Virus record (IMG/VR): IMGVR_UViG_3300030116_003639
Coordinates: 1-44,007 of that record
Origin: a virus
Strand: one strand, 5' to 3'
Length of the DNA stretch: 44,007 bases
Made by a program: the position numbers and the translations under genes. Below are positions 7,483-18,066 of this stretch, piece by piece (position 1 is the first letter of the stretch; every line of letters begins with the position of its first letter). Below the pieces are notes generated by a model. That model did not search any database. It worked only from the letters and a program-made list of their open reading frames with translations, and was not told the origin of the DNA.

Positions 7483-10400
7483 TATCCGACTCCAAAGATA
7501 GAATCGTTAGCGCCAAATACTTGTTGGCCTTTCATTGCTGTTTGTTGCAGCTGTTGTTGCACTGGTTGTCCAATAGTTATTGATCCGGTTGAGGCTGGAC
7601 TGTTTGTTAGACCTTGAAAGATTGGTGATTGGCCAATAGGGATCTGACCTATTATGCTTTGTTTAAATGGATTATTAGAATCAGGTAACTCTAATCCTAA
7701 AGGCATACCATCATAAAGTTTTATTAATCTATTTATTAATGTTTTTACTCTTTGATACGGATCAGGTTGTCCTACGGCTCTTGCATTATCTGCAAATGCT
7801 TTTTCAATATTTTCTGATGGTATAAAAGGTTTAAACACCCCACGTTTTATGGCTTGTAGTTGAACATCAGAAATCCTGTCAGCAAACTTTAAATCTAAAG
7901 TAGTGACAGGAGTTCCAAGAGTCCTAGCTGCCAAATAATCTCTGTGCATTTTTTCTTGTACTTTATACAATGCTTCACTTGCTACCTTATATCTATCTAC
8001 AATTGTTGCAGGATCAACTGGTCCTCTAAGAGTTGGTCCTGTAAACTCACGACGTGCATTGTTTATACCTGTTCTAAAGTCAGCAATCTTAAAGTCCATG
8101 GCTCTTAAAGGGTTTACCTCAACAGCTCGCATACCAGCAAAACCTAACAATTCATCACCTAATTCAAAACTTTGACCATACTTATCAAACTTACCTTTTG
8201 TTAAAATGTCTACTGGTTCTATAGCTAAGTCTAGTCGTTTAAATGTTTGTAAAGATCCAGGGAACTGAGTTTCAGCTGCGTGCATGATAGCTTTACTCAT
8301 CATCTCTCCCCAAGGAGTTTCGTCTGTCCATAACCTGTTACCTTCTCTAGTACGACCACCTCTTATAAATATATCTGATATAGCTGATGTCCAAATTGAT
8401 TCACTAACGAATGGAGACAAAGTTTCTTTTGTACCTTCCCACATACCCCTAAGAACTTCTCTACCTATTGCATTCTCATCCATACCTCTTTGTAGTCCTG
8501 TGTACATTGCTGTAATAGGTCTAATCATTGTGTCGTATGCATTAGCGTGAGAAAAATCTATGTATTTTAAATCACCGTCTTCACCACGTATTGGTACAAG
8601 TGTTGAGTTTTTAGACCAGTCAGGAACGAATCTTCTCATCGCTTGCATCTCGTCCTCTGTTACACCATAAATAGCTTTAGCTGCTTCTACTGTTCCGTAA
8701 GGAATAGCTACTACTGTAGTGCCTAGACCAAACAATCTTTTATAACCTATACTTTGTAGAGGTTTAACTATTCTACCGTCATCTAACGTGTGAGTCATAT
8801 TGATTTCTTTTATTGCTCTGTTTAAAATATTTGCAGTAGTACGCATAATTTCAGCAGGGAAAGACACAAAGTTTCCTAAAGGTAGTTTTCGTGTAGCTCT
8901 AATAAAGTCGTTAACCATGTCATAGTTTGGTATCTGATTTCTAATTAAGTCAGCAGCTTCTTCATCTAACTCATCTATGGTTTTATTTATTCCATACTTC
9001 TTGTATGCATTTGCTAGTTGTCTTCTCTCTAATGCGTAAGAAGTTATTTTCCAGAAGTCATCCTCAGCTGTATACATATCTTCTGTCCATTTTTTAAGTT
9101 TAGATAAAGGACGCATCAAATTTCTCATTGCCTTTGTAGAGTTAATTGTCTCACCAAAGTTAGTGTCTTTTAATAATTTTTGTAAATCACCTAGTCTAAC
9201 GTTACTGTTAACAACACCTAGTGATAATAGTTTTCTGTATTCATCATTAGCCATTCTTGATCCAGGTATCTGTAATGCTTTGTATGCATCTTTCATAGCC
9301 GCCGCTATTTCATCTGGAGCTTGTAAGAATAAACCATTAGAGGATGCAAAAGCACCCGCAGAAACAAAGTTTCTAATGTGTGTTACAGGACTTAAAATTG
9401 TTTTAGCCATTTGTGAAGTAGCTTTAGGATATAAAACAAAACTATCATACAGCTGTTGCAGTGTTGATTTATCTCTAGCTAACATAGAAGATTCTTCTAT
9501 AGCCTCAGCAACACCTTTCTCTGCGTATTTACCGTGTAAAGGATTCGTAATCCCCGCTTCGATAGTCCTGCTTGGATCTATATCTATCTTCTTTATGTTT
9601 TGACCAAAAGCTTCTACCGCTTCTCTTTCTGTTTCTCTAAAGAAACCTCTCATAGTAGCAGGTGTAACTCCACCAGGATTTTCCTCTAAAAACTTAGCAC
9701 GTTCCGCGGCCATTTTCTTATCGCTTCCTAGTAACTCATTAAAGAACTGGTTACGTCTTGCAATCAAAGATAGTCTGTTTGTACCTGTTAACATAGTTTG
9801 CATAGGGTCTTTAACTTTACCAAACAATTCTTCAAATGCTTTCTTGTCAGAATTAATAACATCTTCTAAAGCAACTGTTCCTCTGCCTTCTAACTCACTT
9901 AGTGTTGTTCTGTTTACAAAAAAATCAGGAGCATCAAAATATATACCCGATGTTCTTTCACTAGCAGTTGCTAAATCTCTTGGTAGCTTAGCTGTTTCTA
10001 CAACTTGATTTGCATAGAACTCTGCTTGTTCTTTTGTAATAGGTTTACCTGCATCCTTTGCTGAGTCTTGAAATATTTTTATAACTTTGTCTAAAGATTC
10101 TTGTGTAGGTTTATATCTAAACAACGGTATTAAAGATTTATTCTGGAACATTTCGTATGTTGATCCAAGATAGTCTTTAAATTTTTTAGAAAACAATGGA
10201 GCAAAACCATCCCTAACTTCATCATCCATGGTGGTACCAAGACGACTAAACATTCTTCCCCATCTTCCTCGTATGGCTTCAAATGAATCAAACACACCTT
10301 CGATGTCTGCTTTCGCAGCTCCTCTAGATCTCATTATGCTTTCTACTTCTTCTTTTAAAGCTCTGTCCATGGGCCCAAACTCTACCTTACCAATTGCATT

Positions 10401-13244
10401 CATAGTAGATTCACCAGATAAAAGTGTTTCATTTAATTTATCCATAAACTTTGATCTACCTTCGTTACCCATTTGATTAAAAGGATTTTTTACAAAAGGA
10501 AAAATAGCATCAATGTGCTTGTCTAATTTACGAGCTTCTTGACTGGCAAAGTTAATGTCAGTAGCACGCACACCTATGTTCCTTCTTTCTAAATCAAAGT
10601 ATTCTTGAGACTTCTGACCTCTAGGTCTAAACGCTCCTAAGAATTTATCTATGGCATCATTGTTAGAAGCTAAATCGTTTCTTCTTCTGTATAAAGATTT
10701 TATAGAAGAGCCAGCACCACCAACCAAACCTAAGAACAAAGATCCATCTACACCAAATTTCATTCTGTTTAATATTTCTCTAGATGCAATCTTCTCGTCG
10801 TTAGGATCTAGTTCTGTTGGACCACCTCCAACCATATCTCCAAATGTACCAACACCTTCTGGGTCTCCTACAAATATAGCATCCGTTACTCCAGCACCGG
10901 CAGCACCACCAAGAGTTGCCATTAATCTACCACCTGCATTTAGTGAAGTATTAAACTTTTCTACAAGTGCAGGGTCAGTTAACTTAAAATAATTCCCGTT
11001 CCGTTTTGCAAGAAGCGCGGTCCTTGCTAATTTTTCACCAGCTTTAAAACCATAATAACCAGGTACACCTAAGTTAACAGCTACCTTAGCAAACTCTCCT
11101 AAGAAATGATCTTTGGCTTTTTCGTCAAAAGTTGTTAGGTCGTCAAAGAAAGCAGAAACTTTCGCTGCATTGTTTGTACCAAAACCTAAATCTAATAATG
11201 ACGCGCCAAGAGTAAAGGCACCCTTTGGTATATCGATCAAACCAGATGCAATACCAGCAAGTAAACTTTCAACAGCTCCAACTTTATTTGTTACATCTAA
11301 ACCAAACTGTCCACCCTTAGTAACAGAGCCTCCACTAAAATAATTATTTCTATCTTTTAAAGGTATAGCCATAGCTCTATCTTTCATAACTTCAAGAACA
11401 GCATCACCAAGACCTAGTCCTGTTGTGTCTTGCATCTGTCTAACCACTGTATCAAAATCTGTTTTTGGATTTGCTATAGGTTGTACGCCTGCTGGACCTG
11501 TGCCTTGTCCATACTCTACACGGCCACCGTCCTCCATATCAACACGGCCACCTTCATCATATCCTTTAAGTAATTCTTTTAAAAAAGCTGTGTCTGTTCC
11601 TTCTTTATAACCTTGTGTCGCTCTTCTACCTTTTCCTAAGGCTTGAAAGAATATATTGTCTGGATTTTTTATGTAAAAATCCATTACGTTTTCTTGATTA
11701 AAAGTTTTTTTTGCAAGCGCATTATATGCATCGTCTATGCCTTGATCAAAACCATCAGAGACAAAGTTAAGTACATTATCTCTGCCCATATCTCTTTCAA
11801 AACTTTGAAAAACACCATCATATTCTTTCCCTAGTTTACCATCACGCCATTTTAAATAATTTTGATGTAGTTTATTAGAGTGTTTTTGATTTTTCATAAA
11901 TTGAAAAATACCAGCAGCTCTTGGACCAACATCGTTTATTTTATCAATATAACGTCTTGAAGCATTAAATGGTGTAACAGTTCCATCATCAGCCATTCTT
12001 ATGTAACCTGGTTTGTACCCGGTTAAATCAGATATAATTTTTCTAGCTTTGTCTACATCGCTATTAAAAGCTGTTGCAGAATATTTTGTAGGCATAGCAG
12101 TTTCAGGATCAATTATTCCTTTAATAGCTCTTTCTCTTTTAGCTACATAATTAGCAAGTCTTGAATCATACCAAGTTTTAAAACGATTTAAAGCAGCACT
12201 AGTATGTTCTCCTTTTATCAAATAACTTCTAGGTAAATATTTACCAACTAAAAATTTAGGAAGTCTATGTTCAAACGCATTTTTTGTATTAGCTATTGAC
12301 CTAATAGCGCTAGTAATGTCATTTTCAAGTTTTACATTTTTTGGACTAAACTTAGCAAGAGATATAACGTCTTGCGTTGTTCTTAACGAAGGAAGAAGTC
12401 TTACAGCTCTTTGTGCTTCTTTTGAAAAAGGAATACCTCTTTTAGTACCCACTCCTGTACTTGCCTGAAATAAACTAGTTACATAACCTTTCATAGATTC
12501 TGGACTTGAAATGTTAAACTCTTCCATCATCTTTGCTAAGAAAGGATAGTTTGCTTTCACTACTGGACTTACTTGATCTAGATTATTCTCAATATACTCT
12601 GCCATTTTTTTAAGTTTTGCAGTTTTAATTTCTCTCTTTGCTGCAGGGCTAGGACCTGCAACACCTAGTTTTTTGTATATTTGATTAACCATGCCTGGTT
12701 CAACCGTATCTAAATTTTTCTGTTTAAGAAGTTTTTTAATTGGCGCTACAGCTGAGTTTGCTGCAATGGTAGGGTTATCTTTTTGAAATTTTTTTATTAG
12801 ATTAAATCTTGTTATGTCAATACTGTTACCAACCTTTTTTGGAGCGTTTTCAAAGACTACTAGTTTTCCAGCTTTTGCCGCCCTCTCCAGTCTTGCTGAT
12901 TGAGACATATCAATACCTGCGTTTTTGAATACGTTACGTGCTAAATTACCTCCGTCATCTTTGACCCCTTGCATTGATTTTCCAGAGGCAGCTGTCCTTC
13001 TTTTTCTGTAGCCAAAAACTTTACCTCCTATTTCGTTGGCTGTTAAGGTGCCTTGTGCTTTTTCATTTTCACGAAGTATTTTGTTTAGATTGGAAATTGA
13101 AATATATTTTCCGCGCCCGTCTGATTTAGTGTATACCCGAACCTTACCATCATAATATTGGTTAGCTTTTTTTCCGTTTTTAATAACTACTTGAGCACCT
13201 TTTATAAGTTCTTTACCAAACTTAAATATTACTTGAGCTGCCAC
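7482..13244 (-). CDS. Giant (1920 aa) putative internal virion/DNA-ejection protein
   Basis: The largest gene, with a GTG start at 13244 and AGGAGG 5 nt upstream. The N-terminal third is Lys-rich and helical. Residues about 565-577 contain two close GGRV motifs, and a GGSV follows at about 635. A Gly/Ala-rich, membrane-like stretch lies at about 650-860 (segments such as LLAGIASGLIDIP and LMATLGGAAGAGV). The rest is long helical sequence. Size, position between small ejection proteins and the lysis genes, and the amphipathic region resemble T7 gp16 or other large ejectosome proteins that form a channel across the envelope. No lytic transglycosylase or protease motif is visible, so the enzymatic role is open. 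It is expected to be packaged in the head and injected with DNA. Confidence 0.6.
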   Translation of the reverse strand: MAAQVIFKFGKELIKGAQVVIKNGKKANQYYDGKVRVYTKSDGRGKYISISNLNKILRENEKAQGTLTANEIGGKVFGYRKRRTAASGKSMQGVKDDGGNLARNVFKNAGIDMSQSARLERAAKAGKLVVFENAPKKVGNSIDITRFNLIKKFQKDNPTIAANSAVAPIKKLLKQKNLDTVEPGMVNQIYKKLGVAGPSPAAKREIKTAKLKKMAEYIENNLDQVSPVVKANYPFLAKMMEEFNISSPESMKGYVTSLFQASTGVGTKRGIPFSKEAQRAVRLLPSLRTTQDVISLAKFSPKNVKLENDITSAIRSIANTKNAFEHRLPKFLVGKYLPRSYLIKGEHTSAALNRFKTWYDSRLANYVAKRERAIKGIIDPETAMPTKYSATAFNSDVDKARKIISDLTGYKPGYIRMADDGTVTPFNASRRYIDKINDVGPRAAGIFQFMKNQKHSNKLHQNYLKWRDGKLGKEYDGVFQSFERDMGRDNVLNFVSDGFDQGIDDAYNALAKKTFNQENVMDFYIKNPDNIFFQALGKGRRATQGYKEGTDTAFLKELLKGYDEGGRVDMEDGGRVEYGQGTGPAGVQPIANPKTDFDTVVRQMQDTTGLGLGDAVLEVMKDRAMAIPLKDRNNYFSGGSVTKGGQFGLDVTNKVGAVESLLAGIASGLIDIPKGAFTLGASLLDLGFGTNNAAKVSAFFDDLTTFDEKAKDHFLGEFAKVAVNLGVPGYYGFKAGEKLARTALLAKRNGNYFKLTDPALVEKFNTSLNAGGRLMATLGGAAGAGVTDAIFVGDPEGVGTFGDMVGGGPTELDPNDEKIASREILNRMKFGVDGSLFLGLVGGAGSSIKSLYRRRNDLASNNDAIDKFLGAFRPRGQKSQEYFDLERRNIGVRATDINFASQEARKLDKHIDAIFPFVKNPFNQMGNEGRSKFMDKLNETLLSGESTMNAIGKVEFGPMDRALKEEVESIMRSRGAAKADIEGVFDSFEAIRGRWGRMFSRLGTTMDDEVRDGFAPLFSKKFKDYLGSTYEMFQNKSLIPLFRYKPTQESLDKVIKIFQDSAKDAGKPITKEQAEFYANQVVETAKLPRDLATASERTSGIYFDAPDFFVNRTTLSELEGRGTVALEDVINSDKKAFEELFGKVKDPMQTMLTGTNRLSLIARRNQFFNELLGSDKKMAAERAKFLEENPGGVTPATMRGFFRETEREAVEAFGQNIKKIDIDPSRTIEAGITNPLHGKYAEKGVAEAIEESSMLARDKSTLQQLYDSFVLYPKATSQMAKTILSPVTHIRNFVSAGAFASSNGLFLQAPDEIAAAMKDAYKALQIPGSRMANDEYRKLLSLGVVNSNVRLGDLQKLLKDTNFGETINSTKAMRNLMRPLSKLKKWTEDMYTAEDDFWKITSYALERRQLANAYKKYGINKTIDELDEEAADLIRNQIPNYDMVNDFIRATRKLPLGNFVSFPAEIMRTTANILNRAIKEINMTHTLDDGRIVKPLQSIGYKRLFGLGTTVVAIPYGTVEAAKAIYGVTEDEMQAMRRFVPDWSKNSTLVPIRGEDGDLKYIDFSHANAYDTMIRPITAMYTGLQRGMDENAIGREVLRGMWEGTKETLSPFVSESIWTSAISDIFIRGGRTREGNRLWTDETPWGEMMSKAIMHAAETQFPGSLQTFKRLDLAIEPVDILTKGKFDKYGQSFELGDELLGFAGMRAVEVNPLRAMDFKIADFRTGINNARREFTGPTLRGPVDPATIVDRYKVASEALYKVQEKMHRDYLAARTLGTPVTTLDLKFADRISDVQLQAIKRGVFKPFIPSENIEKAFADNARAVGQPDPYQRVKTLINRLIKLYDGMPLGLELPDSNNPFKQSIIGQIPIGQSPIFQGLTNSPASTGSITIGQPVQQQLQQTAMKGQQVFGANDSIFGVG

Positions 13245-13249
13245 TGTAA

Positions 13250-13255
13250 CCTCCT
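13250..13255 (-). promoter_or_regulatory. Ribosome binding site that fixes the GTG start of the giant gene
   Basis: AGGAGG on the minus strand, 5 nt from the GTG at 13244. This supports GTG as the true initiation codon of the 1920-aa protein. Confidence 0.75.
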
Positions 13256-15404
13256 AGGTAACAATACCATTTATGTGTTGTTTTGCTCTCTCTAAACTAT
13301 TAAATGCTTCTATGTTTCCGTCCATGTCAACAGCTACATAATAACCACCACTTGCTTGGCTAAGATCAACAAAAATTTGTCCTAATTTTTTACTTAATTC
13401 ATCAGTGTCTATTTCTCCATCATCACCAATGAAAGGTTCAATACCTGGTACACCTTGTTCTTGTGCTTCTTCTTGCACTATCGCTCTTTGTAAGAATGTA
13501 TTATCCCCACCAGCTAGTGCTTGTAGATTAGCTTGTTGTAACATCTGATCACTACCAGTAATATCTGCAAACGCTTGGTTGACCGCGGCTGTATTAATAT
13601 CTTGATCTGATGCTGCTCTAGCACTTACTTCGTCACTAAGTGCTCTGTTTATATTTTTTAAAGCTCCACCAAAACCTTCACCTGAATCTAAAGCCTCAGC
13701 TCCTTCAAACATAGTTTTAGCAAATAAACCTAAGTTGTCCTCTTTAGTTTCTGCTCCTAATAACTCTTTGTAGAACTCAATTTTTTGACGATACTCCTCT
13801 TGCATTTGATCTTGTAGCTCTTCAGCAGTTGCAAATTGAGCAGGTTCAAGTTTAGTTGTATCTATTCCTGGTGCTTCTTCTGGTTTTTCATAACCATAGT
13901 AAGAACTACTTGCTGGTCCAAAACCTCTTAGGTTATCTATAAGATCACTTGGTTTACCTGTAGCCATGTCATAAGAAGATAAGAGAGCTTGCATTGGTAG
14001 TCTACTTAACTGTTGACCTCCAGCTACTAAATAATCTAATACGCTTGAGTCATCATCAAGCTCCTTTGTAGGAATTATAGAACTTGGCATCGATCCTGCA
14101 AGGTAAGCTGCTGGAACAGCTCCTATAGCAGCAGTTCTTCCTATTTGACCAGGTAGAGCCATTATACCTGTTCCTAATCCTTTTCTTCCGTCTCTTCCAA
14201 ATTGTTTTAATAACTCTCTTCGATTAGCAAAAGCTGCTTTCTTAGCGTCTGCAGCTGCTTTAGCTGCTGCTGCAGCATCATCTTTACCTTTTTTACCAGC
14301 TTTTTTAACGGCAGCTTTAGCTGCTTCATCAGCTTCTCTTGCAGCCTTTGCTGCTGCTTGAGCTGCTTTTAGTTCTGCTTGTCTTTGCTGTATAGTTTTT
14401 AATCCTGTTTTACCAAACTTTACATAATCTCCAAATCCACCTTTTGTAAGTGCTTTACTACCTCTAAGAAAAGTTCTAACTCCAGGAGCTACAAAACTAC
14501 CGAGTCCTTTTAATGCGTTTATAATAAAACCTGAGTGACCTTCTCTACCGTTTTGATGAAAAGCTGAGGGTTGATAACCAACTCTTTGAGGTACAAATCC
14601 TTTTGGTAAAACATGTCCGCCTGATTTGTATCCTTGCTTTTTAGTTAAACCAGAGGTTAGTCCAACACCGTGAGACTTATCTACATCTCCTCCCATGCTA
14701 AACATTTTTCTTCTTAGAGCAACAGGTCCACCGTGTGCATATCCACCATAACCACCGTAATAAGCTCTAGCTTCATCTAAATTCATAAAAGGTTGATAGC
14801 CTCCTTGTCTCGCAACACCAGTTTGTTGTGCCATGTTTTGTTGTGTCATGTTTGGGTCTGTTGGGTATGAGTTTGTTGCAACATTAAAAGGTCCTGTTTG
14901 TACTCCTTGAGGTTGAACCGGGGTAGTGTTGATTGGATTAATTGGAGTAACTCCAGGTAAGGTAGTCATAATACGTGTAGGTGCTACACCTTGAGCCATA
15001 CCAGCTGGATCAAATCCAAGAGCGCTTGTGTGTCTATTAAAGTGAGATAAATATCTTTGTGATTTAGCTACCTCTTCTGGTGTTCCATATCTTGGATCTG
15101 TTATATTCCCTGTAAACATTCCTCTTGGATCACCTGCTCTAAGAATAGCTGCTTTGTATGCATCAGCGTCTTTGTATGCTAAAGACTCTTTACCTAAATT
15201 TTTGTGGTATCCTTGAAAGTCAATATCTCTATAAGATTCTTCTCTGTAATTAGGATCTGCAAATTCAGATAGATATCTGTACATATCATCTGTAGACTCA
15301 AAATTACCTTTCCTAGCTTCTTGCCTTGCTTTACGAAGTGCTTCTTCTCGTCTAGCTGTTAGGTCACCGCCACCACCTTGTAAATGTACTCTATCTTCAA
15401 ACAT
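13254..15404 (-). CDS. Putative internal virion protein, Ala/Lys-rich coiled coil
   Basis: 716 aa, no family recognised. The N-terminal 100 residues are Arg/Glu-rich and helical. Residues about 120-230 are Pro/Gln/Thr-rich and low-complexity. GGPV and GGHV near 225-265 resemble the GGRV motif of neighbours. About 345-390 is an Ala/Lys coiled coil (AAQAAAKAAREADEAAKAAV type), and the C-terminal half is helical with a short beta end. It lies between two other presumed ejection proteins and its ATG follows the 398-aa gene by 2 nt. Likely a structural or ejected protein by context. Confidence 0.55.
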   Translation of the reverse strand: MFEDRVHLQGGGGDLTARREEALRKARQEARKGNFESTDDMYRYLSEFADPNYREESYRDIDFQGYHKNLGKESLAYKDADAYKAAILRAGDPRGMFTGNITDPRYGTPEEVAKSQRYLSHFNRHTSALGFDPAGMAQGVAPTRIMTTLPGVTPINPINTTPVQPQGVQTGPFNVATNSYPTDPNMTQQNMAQQTGVARQGGYQPFMNLDEARAYYGGYGGYAHGGPVALRRKMFSMGGDVDKSHGVGLTSGLTKKQGYKSGGHVLPKGFVPQRVGYQPSAFHQNGREGHSGFIINALKGLGSFVAPGVRTFLRGSKALTKGGFGDYVKFGKTGLKTIQQRQAELKAAQAAAKAAREADEAAKAAVKKAGKKGKDDAAAAAKAAADAKKAAFANRRELLKQFGRDGRKGLGTGIMALPGQIGRTAAIGAVPAAYLAGSMPSSIIPTKELDDDSSVLDYLVAGGQQLSRLPMQALLSSYDMATGKPSDLIDNLRGFGPASSSYYGYEKPEEAPGIDTTKLEPAQFATAEELQDQMQEEYRQKIEFYKELLGAETKEDNLGLFAKTMFEGAEALDSGEGFGGALKNINRALSDEVSARAASDQDINTAAVNQAFADITGSDQMLQQANLQALAGGDNTFLQRAIVQEEAQEQGVPGIEPFIGDDGEIDTDELSKKLGQIFVDLSQASGGYYVAVDMDGNIEAFNSLERAKQHINGIVT

Positions 15405-15406
15405 AA

Positions 15407-16603
15407 TTATCCTTGCCCAAATAAGCTTCCTAAGTTAGCTAGTATTCCACTAGTGCTCATTAACCCACTTGCTAAACTTTCGCCAGAACTAGGTTGTGGT
15501 CCTTGAGTAGATCCAATAGTTGTTCCTGTTCCATAACCACCCATCAAACCTGAAATCTGTTGACCAACAAAACCAAGTTGCTCGTAAGGAGCATACTGTT
15601 GTAGTTTGTTTCTGTTAGCCATTGCATCAATACCAGCTTGAGCGTATTTCTGTTGTTGATCACCAAAGCTAGATAGAACACCAAACTGTTGAGCACCTAA
15701 TCTACCAACATCTCCTGCTAGTTGTGTTTGTGCTGCTAGAGCGTTTTGGAATGGTGACATTTGCGAACCAGCTAATTGACCTTGAGCTGTTCCTGCTTGT
15801 TGTAGTGCACCTATATCTTGGCCAGCGTATCCAGAAGCTGCTTGACCTAGAGCTCCTGTCTGTTGACTGATTCCCATTCTATTACTTATATCTTGTTGTC
15901 TTCTACCTGCAGCATCCATGAAAGCTTCTCTTTCAAGTCTACCAGATAATAAATTTCTATTTAACTGATCTTGTTGTGCCTGTGCTATCTGTGCCTGTGC
16001 TGCTCTTGTTCCACCAAACACACCCATCTGACCTTGATTTAATCTTAGATCTTGAATTCTTTGAGCTGCACCTTGATCATAAGCAGCAAGTTCAGCATCA
16101 ATGTAAGCTTGTCTTTGAGGATCAATATAAGAATCAATAGAACCAGGCCCGGTCCCCGCTCCAGGACCCGCTAGTCCTCTTGCGCCCGCAAGGTCAGCCA
16201 TTGCTTGTTGTTGATACGGAGTTGCAGCCCCCGATATCGCTTGAGCTCCTGCTAAGCCTTGCATTTGATTCATTGCTGCTTGAGCATTTGTTAATGCTGT
16301 AGCACCGGCACCTTGAATTTGATTTGCTGCGGTTGTTGCTTTGTCTAAATATGGTTGGAAAGCCGCGATCCCCGATCCGCCGACCGCGCCTGATACTGGG
16401 TCATACGTGAAGCCTTGTTGACCAAGAGCAGTTTTCATTGCTTGTTGTTGCGCTTGGTTTTGTGCAGCTACAGATGGAGCAAACGCATCTGTTTGTATAT
16501 TACCACCAAGTATACCAGATAGCTTAGGGCCAAACATGGCCAACATAGATTCTATATGTGGTGACGATAACGTGGTTGACGTTGTTTCCGCTCTATCTAC
16601 CAT
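15407..16603 (-). CDS. Gln/Ala-rich internal virion (DNA-transfer) protein
   Basis: 398 aa. Most of the protein (about 45-345) is Gln/Ala/Gly-rich helical repeat, with segments such as AQIAQAQQDQLNRNLLSG, and no charged catalytic motif. It closes with a Gly/Ser-rich hydrophobic tail (SGLMSTSGILANLGSLFGQG). This composition is typical of podovirus DNA-transfer proteins such as P22 gp7/gp16/gp20, which leave the virion during infection. It overlaps the 487-aa gene by one base (TAATG). Confidence 0.55.
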   Translation of the reverse strand: MVDRAETTSTTLSSPHIESMLAMFGPKLSGILGGNIQTDAFAPSVAAQNQAQQQAMKTALGQQGFTYDPVSGAVGGSGIAAFQPYLDKATTAANQIQGAGATALTNAQAAMNQMQGLAGAQAISGAATPYQQQAMADLAGARGLAGPGAGTGPGSIDSYIDPQRQAYIDAELAAYDQGAAQRIQDLRLNQGQMGVFGGTRAAQAQIAQAQQDQLNRNLLSGRLEREAFMDAAGRRQQDISNRMGISQQTGALGQAASGYAGQDIGALQQAGTAQGQLAGSQMSPFQNALAAQTQLAGDVGRLGAQQFGVLSSFGDQQQKYAQAGIDAMANRNKLQQYAPYEQLGFVGQQISGLMGGYGTGTTIGSTQGPQPSSGESLASGLMSTSGILANLGSLFGQG

Positions 16604-18066
16604 TATACTTTAGCCTCTAGTTGGTTCATTAAATCATACATTTTTTGTGCACCGACGTTTACATCTCCGTTGCCCAAACCTTTTACAGCATCGCGTGTCA
16701 TGACAAACTCATCTTTTGATAACATTGCTGGTACATCGTCGGCTCGCGGTTTAGTTCCCATAGGAATAAATCCACCACCACGTCCATCTAACTGCATGCC
16801 CATATCAACTGGGTTTTGCATTGTTTGTGGTATGCTTCCAGCATTCATTATACCACCCATGTTTCTATTTACACGACCACCTACTGCGTACCCGTGATCC
16901 ATTTCTTCTATCATGCCCTCTAGTACTTCAATTTCTTTTACAGACAATTGATCTAAAGGTTTTTTATACATGTCCAAAGCTAAATTTTCTAACATATCAA
17001 ATCTTTCTGCCATAGGATCTGGATCAGACATAGCCATCATCATATTACTCATACCTCCACCTTCTAATCCAATACGACCACCGTTTGCTCTTCCCATGTT
17101 TGGATTCATCATTTCTTGCATTTGCATATTGTACATTTGTTCTGCTATTGCATCTTCGTTTGCACCTGGAGATCCTTCAGGGAATAAAGCATCCATTATT
17201 AATTGTCTTTGTAACTCTTCATCATCCATCTGTTCTGTTTCTACTATATCTCCATCCATAAAACCTACACGGCCACCTAAATACATTTCATCACGGTCGC
17301 CTAGGTAACCTCTTTTTTCCATTTCTTTGTAAAGTTCTTCGTTTCCTAAATTTTCAAACTCAGGAAAATCTACTATAAAACGTTCTACTGCATATTTTAA
17401 ATCACCAGGTCCACCGCCACCCATAAGTCCAATACGACCACCATCAGCTGCGCCTTGTGTTGTATAGATTGGATAGTTAGTTCCTGGATACTGTATTCTT
17501 CTACGTTGATTAGGGTTAGCTGCAACTTCTGTATATTCCCCACCCATCATTTGACCTAACGGTCCATAAATAGTGTTTATTTCGTCGTCTGTATAACCAG
17601 CTTTCTCACCATACATTCTCATCATATCATAGTTTGCTTGATTAAGTGCAGCTCTATCAACAGGATCGCTACCTTGTTCTGGACCACCTTTAGAACCTAA
17701 CATCATTCCTAAAGCACCAAGACCACCATAGGTCATTGCTCCTTTAAGTGAAAAAGGATTTTTAAGTCCAGTCATTACTCCTTTTGCAATCGGCGACTTC
17801 ATCAAAGCACCTATTCCTTTTGCTATTGATCCTTTACCTAATGCAAGTTTACCAGCAGTACCAAACAAACCTGAAGTTGCTGGTGCCATTGATGCGGTCC
17901 CATGTAATACAGCTCCCATCGGAGTTGCTGCTGTTCCTAATGCAGCCCCTTTAAGTCCACCCATTAAGGCTGGTCCGCCAAGAGCTATTGCTGCTAAAGG
18001 TAATAATACCTTTGGTCGCATCACCTTCTTAACAACTTTTTTAATCTTCTTTCCGACCGATCCCAT
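16603..18066 (-). CDS. GGR(V/I)G-motif virion protein, possible ejection protein
   Basis: 487 aa. A basic N-terminus (MGSVGKKIKKVVKKVMRPKV) is followed by a hydrophobic Gly/Ala region (about 20-120) that could insert in a membrane. The second half is acidic and Met-rich and carries four GGR(V/I) motifs at nucleotides 17431-17442, 17266-17277, 17071-17082 and 16870-16881, each flanked by further GG pairs. The C-terminal 60 residues (FIPMGTKPRADDVPAMLSKD) look folded. It sits between the HlyC-like gene and the Gln-rich protein. Function unknown; a structural or ejected protein is the best guess from context. Confidence 0.6.
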   Translation of the reverse strand: MGSVGKKIKKVVKKVMRPKVLLPLAAIALGGPALMGGLKGAALGTAATPMGAVLHGTASMAPATSGLFGTAGKLALGKGSIAKGIGALMKSPIAKGVMTGLKNPFSLKGAMTYGGLGALGMMLGSKGGPEQGSDPVDRAALNQANYDMMRMYGEKAGYTDDEINTIYGPLGQMMGGEYTEVAANPNQRRRIQYPGTNYPIYTTQGAADGGRIGLMGGGGPGDLKYAVERFIVDFPEFENLGNEELYKEMEKRGYLGDRDEMYLGGRVGFMDGDIVETEQMDDEELQRQLIMDALFPEGSPGANEDAIAEQMYNMQMQEMMNPNMGRANGGRIGLEGGGMSNMMMAMSDPDPMAERFDMLENLALDMYKKPLDQLSVKEIEVLEGMIEEMDHGYAVGGRVNRNMGGIMNAGSIPQTMQNPVDMGMQLDGRGGGFIPMGTKPRADDVPAMLSKDEFVMTRDAVKGLGNGDVNVGAQKMYDLMNQLEAKV

